A DNA stretch of 64,000 bases, taken from contig CAYPGE010000001.1 of NCBI GenBank assembly GCA_964409865.1, positions 1 to 64,000 of the forward strand. Reading direction: 5' to 3'. Below, in pieces: positions 16,534-25,434 of the stretch (position 1 is the stretch's first letter; every line of letters begins with the position of its first letter). The translations under genes and the position numbers were made by a program. The DNA is from Anammoximicrobium sp964409865. GTDB lineage: Bacteria; Planctomycetota; Planctomycetia; Pirellulales; Pirellulaceae. Below the pieces are notes generated by a model. The model was not told the DNA's origin, searched no databases, and saw nothing but the letters and a program-made list of their open reading frames with translations.

Positions 16534-18660
16534 CTAATTCGAGCCCACGATTTCCAAGACCTTGTAGATTCGCAGTTCCGGCAGCGTGATTCGGACTTGG
16601 CCCTCCCGCACTTCGGCCGGAAGGTCGGCTGCCGGGCCTTGCGGGTGGTAGCAGCGGACGTGAGGCGCCGCCGTGATTCCCGGCAGTCGCAAGGCCACCG
16701 TCACGCCCCGCTGCGCTTCGGGCTGGCGGGCTTCCACGCCCAGCGGCACGTTGTAGTTGATCAGGTGGACGACGTACCGGGATCGTCCGGGCTGGCGGAA
16801 CGCGTTCACCCGCACCTTGGCCAGCTCAGCGGTGTGCGGACCCGCGATGACGGACAACTCGCGGCCGGTCGCCTTCTCGAACCAGTCGGCGGACAGCGCC
16901 GCGGACTGCACGGCCACGCCCTTTTTTGCCTGCCCGACCGCGAATGGCGTCGCGGGATTCTGCGCGGCGAGGAGGTCAGCCAGGGGCGGTTGGGCAGGGC
17001 GTTGGCCTCGCTCGTCGAACTGCGGCGGCGGACCGGTGACGACCAGCACGCCGCCGGCTTGGACGTACTGCTTCAACGCGGCGGCCTGATCGCCGGCCAG
17101 GTGACTGACTCGCGGCAGCACGACCGCAGCGTACCTGGCCAGGTTGTCGGCTGTCACCTGGTCGTCGATCAGGTAATCGAACAGGACGTGAGCGTCGAGC
17201 AGGCTCGCGGTGACTTTGCGCACCTCGACTTGATGCTGCGTGCCGCCATCCAGCCAGGCCAGGTCGGGCAGGACGACCACCGCCACTTCGGCAAACGAGT
17301 CGAGACCTTCGTACAGTTCCGGCTGCCGCTCGAAGAAGGTGCGGTACTGCTTCTGCACTTGCATTAGTCCCGGATCGGCCCGCTGCAGGAAGCCGCCGCC
17401 TCCGCCGAACGCCGCAGCTTCGGCGTTGCCCAGGGCGGCCGAGGCGAGGTTCATCTCCAACAACTTCCGCTCGGCGCTCGGCACTTGCCAACCGGGCCGC
17501 GTCAGGAGAATCGGGCGAACCTTGCGCCGCAGGCACTGCACGAACTTGTACTCGAAGATGTTGTCGTTGTACTTCTTGACGCTCACGTCCTCCACCAGCG
17601 GCCGCAGAACCATGCCCGGATTCGTGCCGTGGGGGCCGACTGATCGTTCGAACATGATCAGGTCCGTGTCGGGGTAGATGTGCAGGATGTTCTCGGGCCG
17701 CCTCTCGCCGCCGTTGGGGAACACGAGGAACGGTTTTCCGGTGATGCGGGCGCCGCTGTCGGCGATGGCCTGAAGGTGCTCCTTGAGGCAGCCACAACGG
17801 AATCGCTGCGTCTCGGCCCAGAGCAAGACGGGCTGTTTTCCGTCACCCAGCGCGGGGTCCTTGGTGCCGAACAGCGATTGCCGTTGGTCGGCCGTGTAGC
17901 GCTGCTCGATCCAGGTCCGCCACTTCTGCTGGCAGACGGGGCAGTGGCACCGCAGCGAACCGGCGTTATCGACAAACACGCCGTCGGCGCCGCAACGGGC
18001 GACGTTCTCGACGACCTTCTCTGTCCAGTAGCGCCATTCGGCACGATTCTGGCAGGCGGCGTAGCGGATATTCGGCTCGTAGGCGGGGTAGAACTCGCCC
18101 GTAAACGTATAGAAGAAGTGGGGCTTGCCCTCGCTCGTCAGTTGTATCCACTGGACGGGATCAGCCGCGGGCCGAGGTCCGAGGCCGAACGCCTGATACT
18201 CGTCCCAATGATCGAAGAACTCCCAGAAGCCGGCCCGCCGTTCGGGGTGGCCGCCGATCGTCATGCTGCAGATGTAGGGCGTGACCCACTTGACGCCCGC
18301 TTGGTGCAGGTCGTCGACCAGCTTGGTCAGGTCGGCCACTCGCTGTTTGGTTTCTGCGGGCGAAAGGCGGCGGATGTAATCCTCCGGAGCGTACGGTTTG
18401 CGCTTGGCGTACGCCTGGTTCTCGCCGCCCAGGGCCTGAATCGGTCCCCAGTTGTGCGTGAAAGGGACGTCCTTGCCCAGGTGCAGCAGCGTGGGTGGGG
18501 CCTGCGAAATGCACTCAATGTAGGCCGGGGAGCGAATGTGGTCCGGGCCGTAATCGAGGATGTAGGTGAAGGGGACCTGGGTGAGGACCGGTGCCGGCTG
18601 GTCGCCAAGCGCTGCGGTCAGCGGAATCAACAGGAATGCCGAAAAGTTCAGGGTTCGCAT
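16534..18660 (-). CDS. exported TIM-barrel protein with GATase-like C-terminal domain, putative glycoside hydrolase
   Basis: A 708-residue secreted protein (signal peptide about 1-19). Residues about 100-400 look like a TIM barrel of the GHL10 or beta-galactosidase type: GVKWVTPYI, then GADGVFVDN with an Asp at a strand end, followed by an unusual Cys-rich CHCPVCQQKW that could bind metal. Residues about 470-600 (VVLPRVSHLAGDQAA, GGVLVVTGPPP) resemble a glutamine-amidotransferase-like domain as in beta-galactosidase trimerisation modules. The C-terminus forms a beta-sandwich. The gene is separated from the next minus-strand gene by a palindromic repeat. Function is inferred from fold only. 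Confidence 0.6.
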   Translation of the reverse strand: MRTLNFSAFLLIPLTAALGDQPAPVLTQVPFTYILDYGPDHIRSPAYIECISQAPPTLLHLGKDVPFTHNWGPIQALGGENQAYAKRKPYAPEDYIRRLSPAETKQRVADLTKLVDDLHQAGVKWVTPYICSMTIGGHPERRAGFWEFFDHWDEYQAFGLGPRPAADPVQWIQLTSEGKPHFFYTFTGEFYPAYEPNIRYAACQNRAEWRYWTEKVVENVARCGADGVFVDNAGSLRCHCPVCQQKWRTWIEQRYTADQRQSLFGTKDPALGDGKQPVLLWAETQRFRCGCLKEHLQAIADSGARITGKPFLVFPNGGERRPENILHIYPDTDLIMFERSVGPHGTNPGMVLRPLVEDVSVKKYNDNIFEYKFVQCLRRKVRPILLTRPGWQVPSAERKLLEMNLASAALGNAEAAAFGGGGGFLQRADPGLMQVQKQYRTFFERQPELYEGLDSFAEVAVVVLPDLAWLDGGTQHQVEVRKVTASLLDAHVLFDYLIDDQVTADNLARYAAVVLPRVSHLAGDQAAALKQYVQAGGVLVVTGPPPQFDERGQRPAQPPLADLLAAQNPATPFAVGQAKKGVAVQSAALSADWFEKATGRELSVIAGPHTAELAKVRVNAFRQPGRSRYVVHLINYNVPLGVEARQPEAQRGVTVALRLPGITAAPHVRCYHPQGPAADLPAEVREGQVRITLPELRIYKVLEIVGSN

Positions 18661-18691
18661 CGTCCGGGTCTCGGCGAAAGTGGTTTGTGGC

Positions 18692-18758
18692 GCGGCGGCC
18701 CTCCGAGGCCGTCAGGGCAGTGAGTTCGAAGGCGCCCGATGGCCTCGGAGGGCCGGCG
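18692..18758. repeat. hairpin repeat, GGCCCTCCGAGGCC arms
   Basis: A 14-bp perfect inverted repeat (18697-18710 with 18741-18754), extendable outward with a few mismatches, lies between two minus-strand genes just beyond the stop of the upstream gene. The loop is 30 nt. No T-run follows. Confidence 0.75.
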
Positions 18759-18765
18759 CACGCGG

Positions 18766-19506
18766 TTAGGGATGTCTGCGTTTACCGAACATTAGGGCCC
18801 AATCCGCACGCATCGAAAGATACGGCGGCAAGGCGGCATCGAGCCACAGTTTCACGTCGTCGACGTTCAAGCCGCCTGTCTTGGGCTTCAACAGGGCCAG
18901 CGACCAGACTTCGCCGTCGGTCCCCGCGGGCACTTGGACGCGGATCCGCTGCGGCGTGTCGTAGTCGCCCTCCTCCTCGACCACGGCGCGGCCATCGGGC
19001 CCGCTGATCTGGACGCGAGCCCCTTCGCGGGGAGTGGCGGCCACGAGCCACACACTGAACTGCTTCCCGCCGTGCGGAACGTAGAAGAACAACTGCTTCA
19101 CACCGCGGGCCGTTTGCAGTGGCACCGTCTCGCGGGCGACCCATGCCGACGGCGCGCCCCCCGTGTCTGCGCGGCAAGCATTCCAGCCGCTGTCGAGTTC
19201 CAGGACGTGCAGCCCCGTGGCCGCGGCGGGAATCGACAGGCGGAATTCCTCGCCAAGCGAAACCTCGCCCGAGCTGACCGTACTGCTGTCGGGACCGATG
19301 AGCGCGAAATGCAACACGTCCGAGTAGGCGGGAGAGTACCGCTGAGTCTTGAGGACCACCTCGGCCTGCCGGCCTGCTTCAGGCAGGACGGCCAAGTAGT
19401 TGGTCTGACGCAGAATCGGGCCCGCTTCCTCGGCTGCCACAACGCGCTGCACAAGGCTGCCCGACGCGATCAGGGCCCCGACCAACATGCTGAAACGAAT
19501 GGTCAT
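18766..19506 (-). CDS. exported protein of unknown function
   Basis: A 246-residue secreted protein with a signal peptide (about residues 1-24, ending VVAAEE). The rest is predicted all-beta, with no catalytic motif I can recognise. The region around VLELDSGWNACRAD and the ISGPDGR stretch suggest immunoglobulin-like or carbohydrate-binding sandwiches. The start at 19506 is supported by GAAGGAG upstream. It precedes the TIM-barrel gene on the same strand with a gap of about 105 bp, so the two may form an operon, and it may be a binding partner or accessory of that enzyme. Confidence 0.6.
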   Translation of the reverse strand: MTIRFSMLVGALIASGSLVQRVVAAEEAGPILRQTNYLAVLPEAGRQAEVVLKTQRYSPAYSDVLHFALIGPDSSTVSSGEVSLGEEFRLSIPAAATGLHVLELDSGWNACRADTGGAPSAWVARETVPLQTARGVKQLFFYVPHGGKQFSVWLVAATPREGARVQISGPDGRAVVEEEGDYDTPQRIRVQVPAGTDGEVWSLALLKPKTGGLNVDDVKLWLDAALPPYLSMRADWALMFGKRRHP

Positions 19507-19848
19507 CAATGGTTTTCTCCTTCTCGAATCTGGCGGTGCTGACAGAAGAATAGGATGACAGAAAAACAGGAAAATGCAAGAAACCACGTCACGGCAGGAA
19601 GCACGGAGTTGCTCGCTCGCCCTCCTCTCCAGCTCATTTTTCTGTCACCCCGTTTTTCTCTCAGCTTCTTCTCTCTTTTTGTGTACTGGAGGCCTGCACG
19701 GAAGCCACTGGCTTGGAAGGCTGCCTGCGGCGGGTTAGACTAAGCACGGTTCCAGAAACCAACATCGACAACTTTTGTGTCGGTCTTTCGCCCGTGAAGG
19801 ACCCGTGTGCCAGTACTCCAACTCCCACTCAACGGACAGGAGCGATCG
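19507..19848. other. divergent intergenic region, pyrimidine-rich
   Basis: This 342-bp region separates divergent genes. It contains TGACAGAAAAACAGGAAAATG around 19555-19575 and a partial inverted counterpart with CATTTTTCTGTCA near 19636-19648, followed by T-rich tracts. A similar CATTTTTCTGTCA string occurs near 2121. No clear gene or consensus promoter. Confidence 0.45.
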
Positions 19849-21243
19849 ATGAGACAACACTTCCTCCCTTGCGTTTTGGCCATGTTTGCCGCCCTCGGAG
19901 CCGTCGGCGATGGCCGTACTGCAACGGCTCAGACTGCCGACACCGCGGCGGTCAAGATTGCCACGTTCGACGTGGACGCGACACCGCCCTTGGGCTCGGC
20001 GATGGCTTACGACCCCGTCAAGCGGCTGGGCGAATTGACGCTCCGTTGCCGCGGCATTGTCTTGCTCGGCGCAGACAAACCGATGGTCGTGTGCGCGGTG
20101 GACTGGATCGGCATCGCCAATGAAGGACAAGACGCCTTTCGCGATGCGCTGGCCGAGGCGGCGGGGACGACTCGCGACCGCGTGGCGGTACACACGGTGC
20201 ACCAGCACGATGCGCCGGGCTGCGATTTCACTGCGGAGGGGATCATTTGCGAACTCGGTTTAGCGGACTACGGCCGCTTCGAGGGCACCTTTCATCGCCA
20301 GGTCATTCAGCGCGCCGCCGACGCCATCCGCGCGGCGCTGCCTGCGGCTCAGGCCGTGACCCACTACGGGTGGGGCGCGGCGGAGGTGAAAGAGGTCGCG
20401 TCCAACCGCCGCATTCTGGGACCGGACGGCCGCGTACGGGCCACGCGCTACACCACTACGCGAGATCCCGCGCTGCGTGCCGAGCCGGAGGGAGTGATTG
20501 ACCCGCAAGTATGCTTGCTTTCCTTCTGGAACGAGGACCGGCCGCTGGCCGTGCTCAGCTACTATGCGTGCCATCCGCAGAGCTACTACCGCACCGGTGT
20601 ACCCAGCCCCGACTTTCCCGGCATCGCGCGGTTCATTCGCGGCCAGGACGTCCCCGACGCCTTGCACGTTCACTTCAACGGTGCGGGCGGCAACATCGGC
20701 GCCGGCAAATACAACGACGGCGCCAAGGAGAACCGCATGCGGCTCGCGGAGCGTCTGGCGGACGGCATGAAGCGAGCCTATGACGCGACCGAACGGCGCC
20801 CGCTGGGCGCCGCCGATCTCGGCTGGCAGACGGTGCCCGTGCGTTTGCCCGTCGCGGCGCATTTGAAAAAGGAGGAACTGATCCAGGCCTTGAAGACGGA
20901 ACCGGCACGCGGCTACATCGCCAAGGCTGATCAGCTGGCATGGCTGCAGCGCTGCGAGGCGGGCCACGCCATCGACATCGCCTGCTTGCGGGTCGGCCAG
21001 GCGCGCGTGCTGCACATGCCGGGCGAGCTGCTCGTGGAGTACCAACTCGCCGCCAAGGCGATGCGTCCCGATCTGCACGTCGCGATGGCGGCCTACGGCG
21101 AATACGGTCCCGGTTACATCGGCCCCGCCGCGGCGTATGCCGAAGGCGGCTACGAAACGAGCCCCGGAGCCAGCAACGTGACCCCGGAAGCCGAGCCCAT
21201 CTTGACCGCGGCGATGAAGGAATTGCTCGACGTGAAGCCCTGA
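19849..21243 (+). CDS. exported neutral/alkaline ceramidase-like protein
   Basis: A 464-residue secreted protein with a signal peptide (about 1-27). It matches the N-terminal domain of neutral/alkaline non-lysosomal ceramidases: FDVDATPPLG at the start, and HTVHQHDAPG near residue 122 supplies the His cluster for zinc. NGAGGNIGAGKYND matches the conserved active-site loop region. It lacks the C-terminal immunoglobulin-like domain of true ceramidases, as is common for planctomycete members, whose substrates are unknown. The start at 19849 has ACAGGAG upstream. It is followed, after about 210 bp with a promoter-like pair, by a Tat-exported epimerase. Confidence 0.8.
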   Translation: MRQHFLPCVLAMFAALGAVGDGRTATAQTADTAAVKIATFDVDATPPLGSAMAYDPVKRLGELTLRCRGIVLLGADKPMVVCAVDWIGIANEGQDAFRDALAEAAGTTRDRVAVHTVHQHDAPGCDFTAEGIICELGLADYGRFEGTFHRQVIQRAADAIRAALPAAQAVTHYGWGAAEVKEVASNRRILGPDGRVRATRYTTTRDPALRAEPEGVIDPQVCLLSFWNEDRPLAVLSYYACHPQSYYRTGVPSPDFPGIARFIRGQDVPDALHVHFNGAGGNIGAGKYNDGAKENRMRLAERLADGMKRAYDATERRPLGAADLGWQTVPVRLPVAAHLKKEELIQALKTEPARGYIAKADQLAWLQRCEAGHAIDIACLRVGQARVLHMPGELLVEYQLAAKAMRPDLHVAMAAYGEYGPGYIGPAAAYAEGGYETSPGASNVTPEAEPILTAAMKELLDVKP

Positions 21244-21330
21244 TGCGGTTGATCGCGGCACGGGCGAGCAGGAACGAACAAGACCGTTTGCTGCTCAAGG
21301 ACGCCCTCCCGTACAATGGCAGGGGGGGCC

Positions 21331-21361
21331 TTGCACAAAGTCCCGCGGAAATGACTATAAT
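21331..21361 (+). promoter_or_regulatory. candidate sigma-70-type promoter
   Basis: TTGCAC at 21331-21336 and a perfect TATAAT at 21356-21361 with a 19-nt spacer, 93 nt upstream of the Tat-exported isomerase/epimerase start. The spacer is slightly long. Confidence 0.5.
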
Positions 21362-21453
21362 CATCGCTGTGATACGGGCCTGTTGAGTTCGTGTCTGCCC
21401 AGGCCGAGCAATCACCTCGTTTACCACCCCCGACTGAACACCAGGAGAAACGC

Positions 21454-22308
21454 ATGAACCTCTCACGACGACAGATGCTCCAGTTGACCGCCGGCGCGGC
21501 CGCCACGTCGATCTTGGGTACCCGATGGGCGCAGCCCGCTGGGGCCGCTGCGGAGAAGAAGATCCCGATCGGACTGGAACTCTGGTCCGTCCGGCAACTG
21601 TGCGAGAAGCAGCTGCCGATGGTCCTGAAGGCCGTTGGCCAGATGGGCTACGACGCCGTCGAATTGGCGCACAGCTACTATGGTTACGATGCGGCCGCGT
21701 GGCGCAAGCTGCTGGATGAGAACGGCTTGAAGAGCTGCGGAATGCACATGGGGCTGCCCGCCTTGCAGGGCGAGAACTTCCAGAAGACCGTCGAGATGCA
21801 CAAGGTGATCGGCACGCCCTATCTGATTGTCGCCTCCCTGCCCCACAAGAGTCTCGCCTCGATGGCGGCGATCGTCGAGACCGGCAAGCAGTTCAACGAA
21901 CTGGCGGAAAAGCTCAAACCGCACGGGATGCAGATCGGCTATCACTGCCACGGCGGTGACTTTGCCAAGGTGGAAGGCCGGACGGCCTGGGAACTGTTCG
22001 GCGAAAACACCAACGCCGACGTCCTGCTGCAATTAGACATCGGCAATTGCCTGGGCGGCGGCGGCGACGCGATCGGCATGTTGAGGAAGTTTCCCGGCCG
22101 CTCCGTCAGCATCCACATCAAGGACCACGGAGGCAAGCCGGGGGCTGTGTTCGGCGAGGGCACGGTCAACTGGAAGGAAGTCTTCGAGATCTGCGAGACG
22201 ACCGGCGGAACCGAGCTGTACATCATCGAAGAGGAAGGCCGGGCGGGCCCGGAGGCGCTGGAGGACGTGCGCCGAGCGCTGCAAAACTTCCGCAAGATGG
22301 GCAAGTAA
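21454..22308 (+). CDS. Tat-exported sugar phosphate isomerase/epimerase
   Basis: A 284-residue xylose isomerase-like TIM barrel with a twin-arginine leader (SRRQMLQLTAGAAATS), start supported by CCAGGAGAAA. The barrel begins at IGLELWSVRQ. QLDIGNCLGGG, SIHIKDHGG and YIIEEEGR carry the expected metal-binding Asp, His and Glu near residues 195, 225 and 260. As an exported enzyme it probably acts on non-phosphorylated keto-sugars. In 3-keto-glycoside pathways, members of this fold hydrate or isomerise intermediates; that role is an inference. Confidence 0.82.
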   Translation: MNLSRRQMLQLTAGAAATSILGTRWAQPAGAAAEKKIPIGLELWSVRQLCEKQLPMVLKAVGQMGYDAVELAHSYYGYDAAAWRKLLDENGLKSCGMHMGLPALQGENFQKTVEMHKVIGTPYLIVASLPHKSLASMAAIVETGKQFNELAEKLKPHGMQIGYHCHGGDFAKVEGRTAWELFGENTNADVLLQLDIGNCLGGGGDAIGMLRKFPGRSVSIHIKDHGGKPGAVFGEGTVNWKEVFEICETTGGTELYIIEEEGRAGPEALEDVRRALQNFRKMGK

Positions 22309-22324
22309 TCCGACTTACTCCCTT

Positions 22325-22410
22325 CGGCGAACGATGCTTAGCCCACCGGTTCTTGATGCCAGCAAGCCGATCCCAAAGAAAACCGGTGGGCTCACGCCCA
22401 CCGTTCGCCG
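22325..22410. repeat. long inverted repeat between convergent genes
   Basis: CGGCGAACG (22325-22333) and AGCCCACCGGTT (22340-22351) pair with AACCGGTGGGCT (22381-22392) and CGTTCGCCG (22402-22410). It lies 15 bp after the epimerase stop and 19 bp before the PIG-L stop, where a shared bidirectional terminator would be expected. No T-tracts are present. Confidence 0.7.
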
Positions 22411-22428
22411 GGTTCTGAGTCCACCATC

Positions 22429-23139
22429 TCACCACGCCCGCGTGCGTTTGAACGCGTGATGGGCGCGGAACGCTTCGGCCGCGGCGACGCCGGCCTGAGC
22501 GCCTCGCGTGAAGGCCTGCTGCCGCATCAGTTCCAGGACCGGCGAAAAATCGCGGTCGGCGCCGCGCGCCGTCTGGCTGCGATGACATCCTAACATGGCT
22601 TCCTTGAGCGGCATGAACTCGGAAACATCGACGTAGAAACCGGGCTCGAAGCCGCTCATGGTCAAGGTATCCATCCACCACAGGACGGGCGATACGGGCA
22701 GCGGGGGCGACTTCGTTTTCTGTCCGCGCGCGGCGCAGAACCACGAAGCCGCTTCGGCGATCGCGGACGCGGCGCGATGGTCGGGATGATAATCCGCCCC
22801 GTTGTGCGCCAGCACGAGCGACGGACGAAACCGGCGGTAGATCTCCGTCAGCCGCAGCCGCGTCGGCCGGTCGTCCGCCAGCGTCCCGTCCGGAACGCGG
22901 CCCCAAAACAGGTCGGCCCCCAGCAATCGGGCGGCGGCGCTCATCTCGCCGCGGCGCACGGCCGCCAGACGCGGGATGGGTTGCGGCGGCTGCCCCTTGT
23001 CACCCAGGCACAGCACCGCGATACCGATCGCCGCGCCGTCCGCCCGTGCGCGAGCCAGCGTGCCGGCGCACAGGAGTTCCGCATCGTCGGGATGGGCGAC
23101 AACGGCCAGCACGCGCTCGTTCGCAAAATCCAGTCTCAT
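22429..23139 (-). CDS. PIG-L family N-deacetylase
   Basis: A 236-residue zinc-dependent deacetylase of the PIG-L/LmbE family. The motif AHPDDAELLCAG at residues about 15-26 gives the zinc-binding His and Asp pair, and NGADYHPDHRAAS near 115 gives the second His motif. Members remove acetyl groups from N-acetylglucosamine derivatives. The gene starts 4 bp after the NagB-like gene and belongs to an MFS, NagB, PIG-L operon. There is no nagA nearby, so this enzyme may supply the deacetylation step before deamination. Confidence 0.88.
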   Translation of the reverse strand: MRLDFANERVLAVVAHPDDAELLCAGTLARARADGAAIGIAVLCLGDKGQPPQPIPRLAAVRRGEMSAAARLLGADLFWGRVPDGTLADDRPTRLRLTEIYRRFRPSLVLAHNGADYHPDHRAASAIAEAASWFCAARGQKTKSPPLPVSPVLWWMDTLTMSGFEPGFYVDVSEFMPLKEAMLGCHRSQTARGADRDFSPVLELMRQQAFTRGAQAGVAAAEAFRAHHAFKRTRAW

Positions 23140-23143
23140 CTCG

Positions 23144-23989
23144 TCACCGCAGCATGATGTTGGGCGGCTGGGCTACGTACTCGGCCACGCTCAGCACGGC
23201 ATCGGCATGCAGCCGCATCAGCGATGCCGGGCAAGCGGCCGTGATCGGGCCGTGCAACACGCGGCGGGCGACGGCGCTTTGCCAAGGGCGGTTGCAGTAC
23301 AGCCGCAACCGGCGCGCGCCCAGGCATTCCTGCATGCCCACCGTGACCGCTCGGCGCGGGATCACGGCCAACTCGCCGCCCACCGTGACGGAGTTGATCG
23401 TGCGCGTCTCGCGCGTCAGCGACAACACGCGCGTGGGCAGTGCGGCGAACTCCTCGACACTCACCGTCACGCCGGGTTCGGGCGGTTCGTTGAAGGCGAT
23501 GTGGCCGTTGATGCCGATGCCGCCAAAGCAGGCGTCCACGCCCCCGCGGTCGGCGATCAGGCTGGCAATCCGCTCCGGATGCTGCGGATCGGGAAAGACA
23601 CGCTGCTCCGGAGGTGGCGCCAGCGCGGGGTCCAGACGATCGTAAAACAAGCGGTCCATGTACCCCCGAAAACTCAACGGGTGATCGGCGGGAACGTAGC
23701 GGTCGTCGTCCGTCAGGTACTCGTCCATGTTGATGACTATGACGTCCCGGCAGTCGATCCGCTGTTCATTGATCATCTGCGCGAGGATCGGGAACTGGTC
23801 CACGGGCCCGACGGGTACGATCAGTGTCGCGTTGCGGCGTGCAGCCTGGGCATCCAAGATCTCACGCAGCAGGGCCTTGGCCATGTCCTGTCCCACGGAC
23901 GCCATGTCGCCCAGGATGCGGACTTTGACCGGCGTGTCGCGACCCAGGTCGGCGGCCGTGACTTTCAGGTAATCGGGAAGCTCACTCAT
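23144..23989 (-). CDS. glucosamine-6-phosphate deaminase-like protein
   Basis: A 281-residue NagB-type isomerase/deaminase. The catalytic Asp lies in VINMDEYL near residue 86 and the active-site loop GIGINGHIAFNEP near 145. It converts glucosamine 6-phosphate to fructose 6-phosphate and ammonia if the family function holds. The start at 23989 is chosen because upstream residues encoded in a heptameric repeat region are not family-like. It sits between an MFS transporter gene (42 bp) and a PIG-L deacetylase gene (4 bp), a coherent amino-sugar unit. Divergent members may use other amino sugars. Confidence 0.85.
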   Translation of the reverse strand: MSELPDYLKVTAADLGRDTPVKVRILGDMASVGQDMAKALLREILDAQAARRNATLIVPVGPVDQFPILAQMINEQRIDCRDVIVINMDEYLTDDDRYVPADHPLSFRGYMDRLFYDRLDPALAPPPEQRVFPDPQHPERIASLIADRGGVDACFGGIGINGHIAFNEPPEPGVTVSVEEFAALPTRVLSLTRETRTINSVTVGGELAVIPRRAVTVGMQECLGARRLRLYCNRPWQSAVARRVLHGPITAACPASLMRLHADAVLSVAEYVAQPPNIMLR

Positions 23990-24002
23990 TGCTTGTCTCT
24001 CA

Positions 24003-24038
24003 TCACCTATCACTCTATCACCGATCACCGATCACTCC
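24003..24038. repeat. short heptameric repeat, TCACCGA type
   Basis: Five units (TCACCTA, TCACTCT, TCACCGA twice, TCACTCC) spaced 7, 8, 7 and 7 bp, between the NagB-like start and the MFS stop. The TCACCGA unit is identical to the main unit of the 21-copy array at 56274-56420. Confidence 0.7.
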
Positions 24039-25342
24039 GGTAGAGGTTGATCTTTGGTCTCCGGCAAGAAGAACATGACCAGAATCCCAATGACAAACAG
24101 CAGGCTCATGAGGGTGACGCCCAGTCGCATGTCCACTCCGGGCAGCGCTTTCAAGCTGCCCGACAGAACCAAGACTGGCGACGCCACCAGCCGTCCGGCG
24201 TTGAAGCAGAAACCGGCGCCCGTCGAACGCAGATGGTTCGGGAACAGCTCGGGGAAATAGATCGCAAACCCGGCGTGAGTGCTGAGTGTGACGAAACCCA
24301 TCAACGGCAACAGCAACAAGAGCTGCGTGTACGTCGTCGGCAGGTAGCAGGTGACCGGTACGACCACCAGCGACAGGGCCTGCATCAGGATGAAGGTGCG
24401 GCGCCGCCCCAGCCGCACGCAGATCGGGCCGAACGACAGCAGACCCAGCCCCATGCCGATTGTCTCTACGACACCGTAGGCGAACTTTGCTTTCGCGGCC
24501 GCCTCGGGCGCGCTCATGCCATTGCGCCGCAGCAGATCCAGCATCAGGTCCTGCCCCGCCACGGTCACGCTCCAGAAGGTTCCCAGCCCGACCGCGGCGA
24601 GCACCATGCCCAGGATGGCCCGCGGTCCCCAGACGCGATGAAAGAACAACTCGCGGAAGCTGCCCAGTTTGCCGCCTCCCGTGGCGGCCTTGTCGCGGGC
24701 GCTCGTCCAGCTCTCCGGCTCCTTGACGCTCGACCAAACCCACAGCACCAACAGCGCCGGCAGGACGCTGATCAGGTAGGCGTAACGCCAGTGCACGCCG
24801 ACCGCCAGCCCAACGGCCGCCGCCATCCACGTACCGAGACAACTCGTCGCGTGGAAAATCCCCGAGGCGTGCGCCCGCGCGTGTTTCGGAAAGACTTCCG
24901 CCACCAGCGTAGCGGCCACCGCCCATTCGCCGCCGACGCCCATCGCTACCAGAAACCGCAACAGGCCCACCTGCCACAGGCTCGTGGCAAAATAGGTCAG
25001 CCCGGCAAACACCGAGTAAAACAGGATCGTCGCCACCATCACCGGCTTGCGGCCCCAGCGGTCGGCCAGGGTTCCGAACAGGATCCCGCCAAATGCACCG
25101 CCGGCCAGGAACACTCCCAGAAACACGTCGCCGTAGCGAAGCACTTCGGGCGCATCGTGCGCCGCCTGCAAAATGTCCCTGAGCAGATCGTTGCGGGTGA
25201 TGTTGAAGACCTGTCCCTCGTAGGCATCGAACACCCAGCCCGAAGACGCGATGACCAGGACCAGCCACTGATAGCGGTTCACGCCGTGATACCAACGGGC
25301 CGGCGGAGCCGTGTCGTCGGTGACCGGAGGGGTGTTGTTCAT
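24032..25342 (-). CDS. MFS transporter (sugar-porter-like)
   Basis: A 436-residue major facilitator protein with 12 predicted membrane helices. The conserved loop 2-3 motif is GTLADRWGRKPVM near residue 90. An aspartate-rich DAYEGQVFN follows the first helix, as in MhpT/KgtP-like and sugar-porter members. The start at 25342 has AGGAG 8 nt upstream and is preferred over a GTG/ATG seven codons earlier. Downstream in the same direction are the NagB-like and PIG-L genes, so amino-sugar import is the best guess. The substrate is not shown by sequence. Confidence 0.85.
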   Translation of the reverse strand: MNNTPPVTDDTAPPARWYHGVNRYQWLVLVIASSGWVFDAYEGQVFNITRNDLLRDILQAAHDAPEVLRYGDVFLGVFLAGGAFGGILFGTLADRWGRKPVMVATILFYSVFAGLTYFATSLWQVGLLRFLVAMGVGGEWAVAATLVAEVFPKHARAHASGIFHATSCLGTWMAAAVGLAVGVHWRYAYLISVLPALLVLWVWSSVKEPESWTSARDKAATGGGKLGSFRELFFHRVWGPRAILGMVLAAVGLGTFWSVTVAGQDLMLDLLRRNGMSAPEAAAKAKFAYGVVETIGMGLGLLSFGPICVRLGRRRTFILMQALSLVVVPVTCYLPTTYTQLLLLLPLMGFVTLSTHAGFAIYFPELFPNHLRSTGAGFCFNAGRLVASPVLVLSGSLKALPGVDMRLGVTLMSLLFVIGILVMFFLPETKDQPLPE

Positions 25343-25395
25343 GAGTGCGGCTCCTAGCACCAAACAAGGATTTCTGCACGTTGTGATCGCTCAAT

Positions 25396-25429
25396 GTGTG
25401 ACACGGCCAACGAGCAGGCCGTGCCACAC
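25396..25429. repeat. hairpin between a Gfo/Idh stop and the MFS start
   Basis: GTGTGACACGGCC (25396-25408) pairs with GGCCGTGCCACAC (25417-25429) with one mismatch and an 8-nt loop. It could terminate or attenuate transcription arriving from the upstream minus-strand gene. Confidence 0.65.
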
Positions 25430-25434
25430 TTGGT

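Noticed and set aside
23144..23989. Loss of the catalytic Asp141 in the NagB-like protein (Asn in GINGH)
   Set aside because: Asn at this place is common in Gram-positive type NagB enzymes, so it is not evidence of an altered function.
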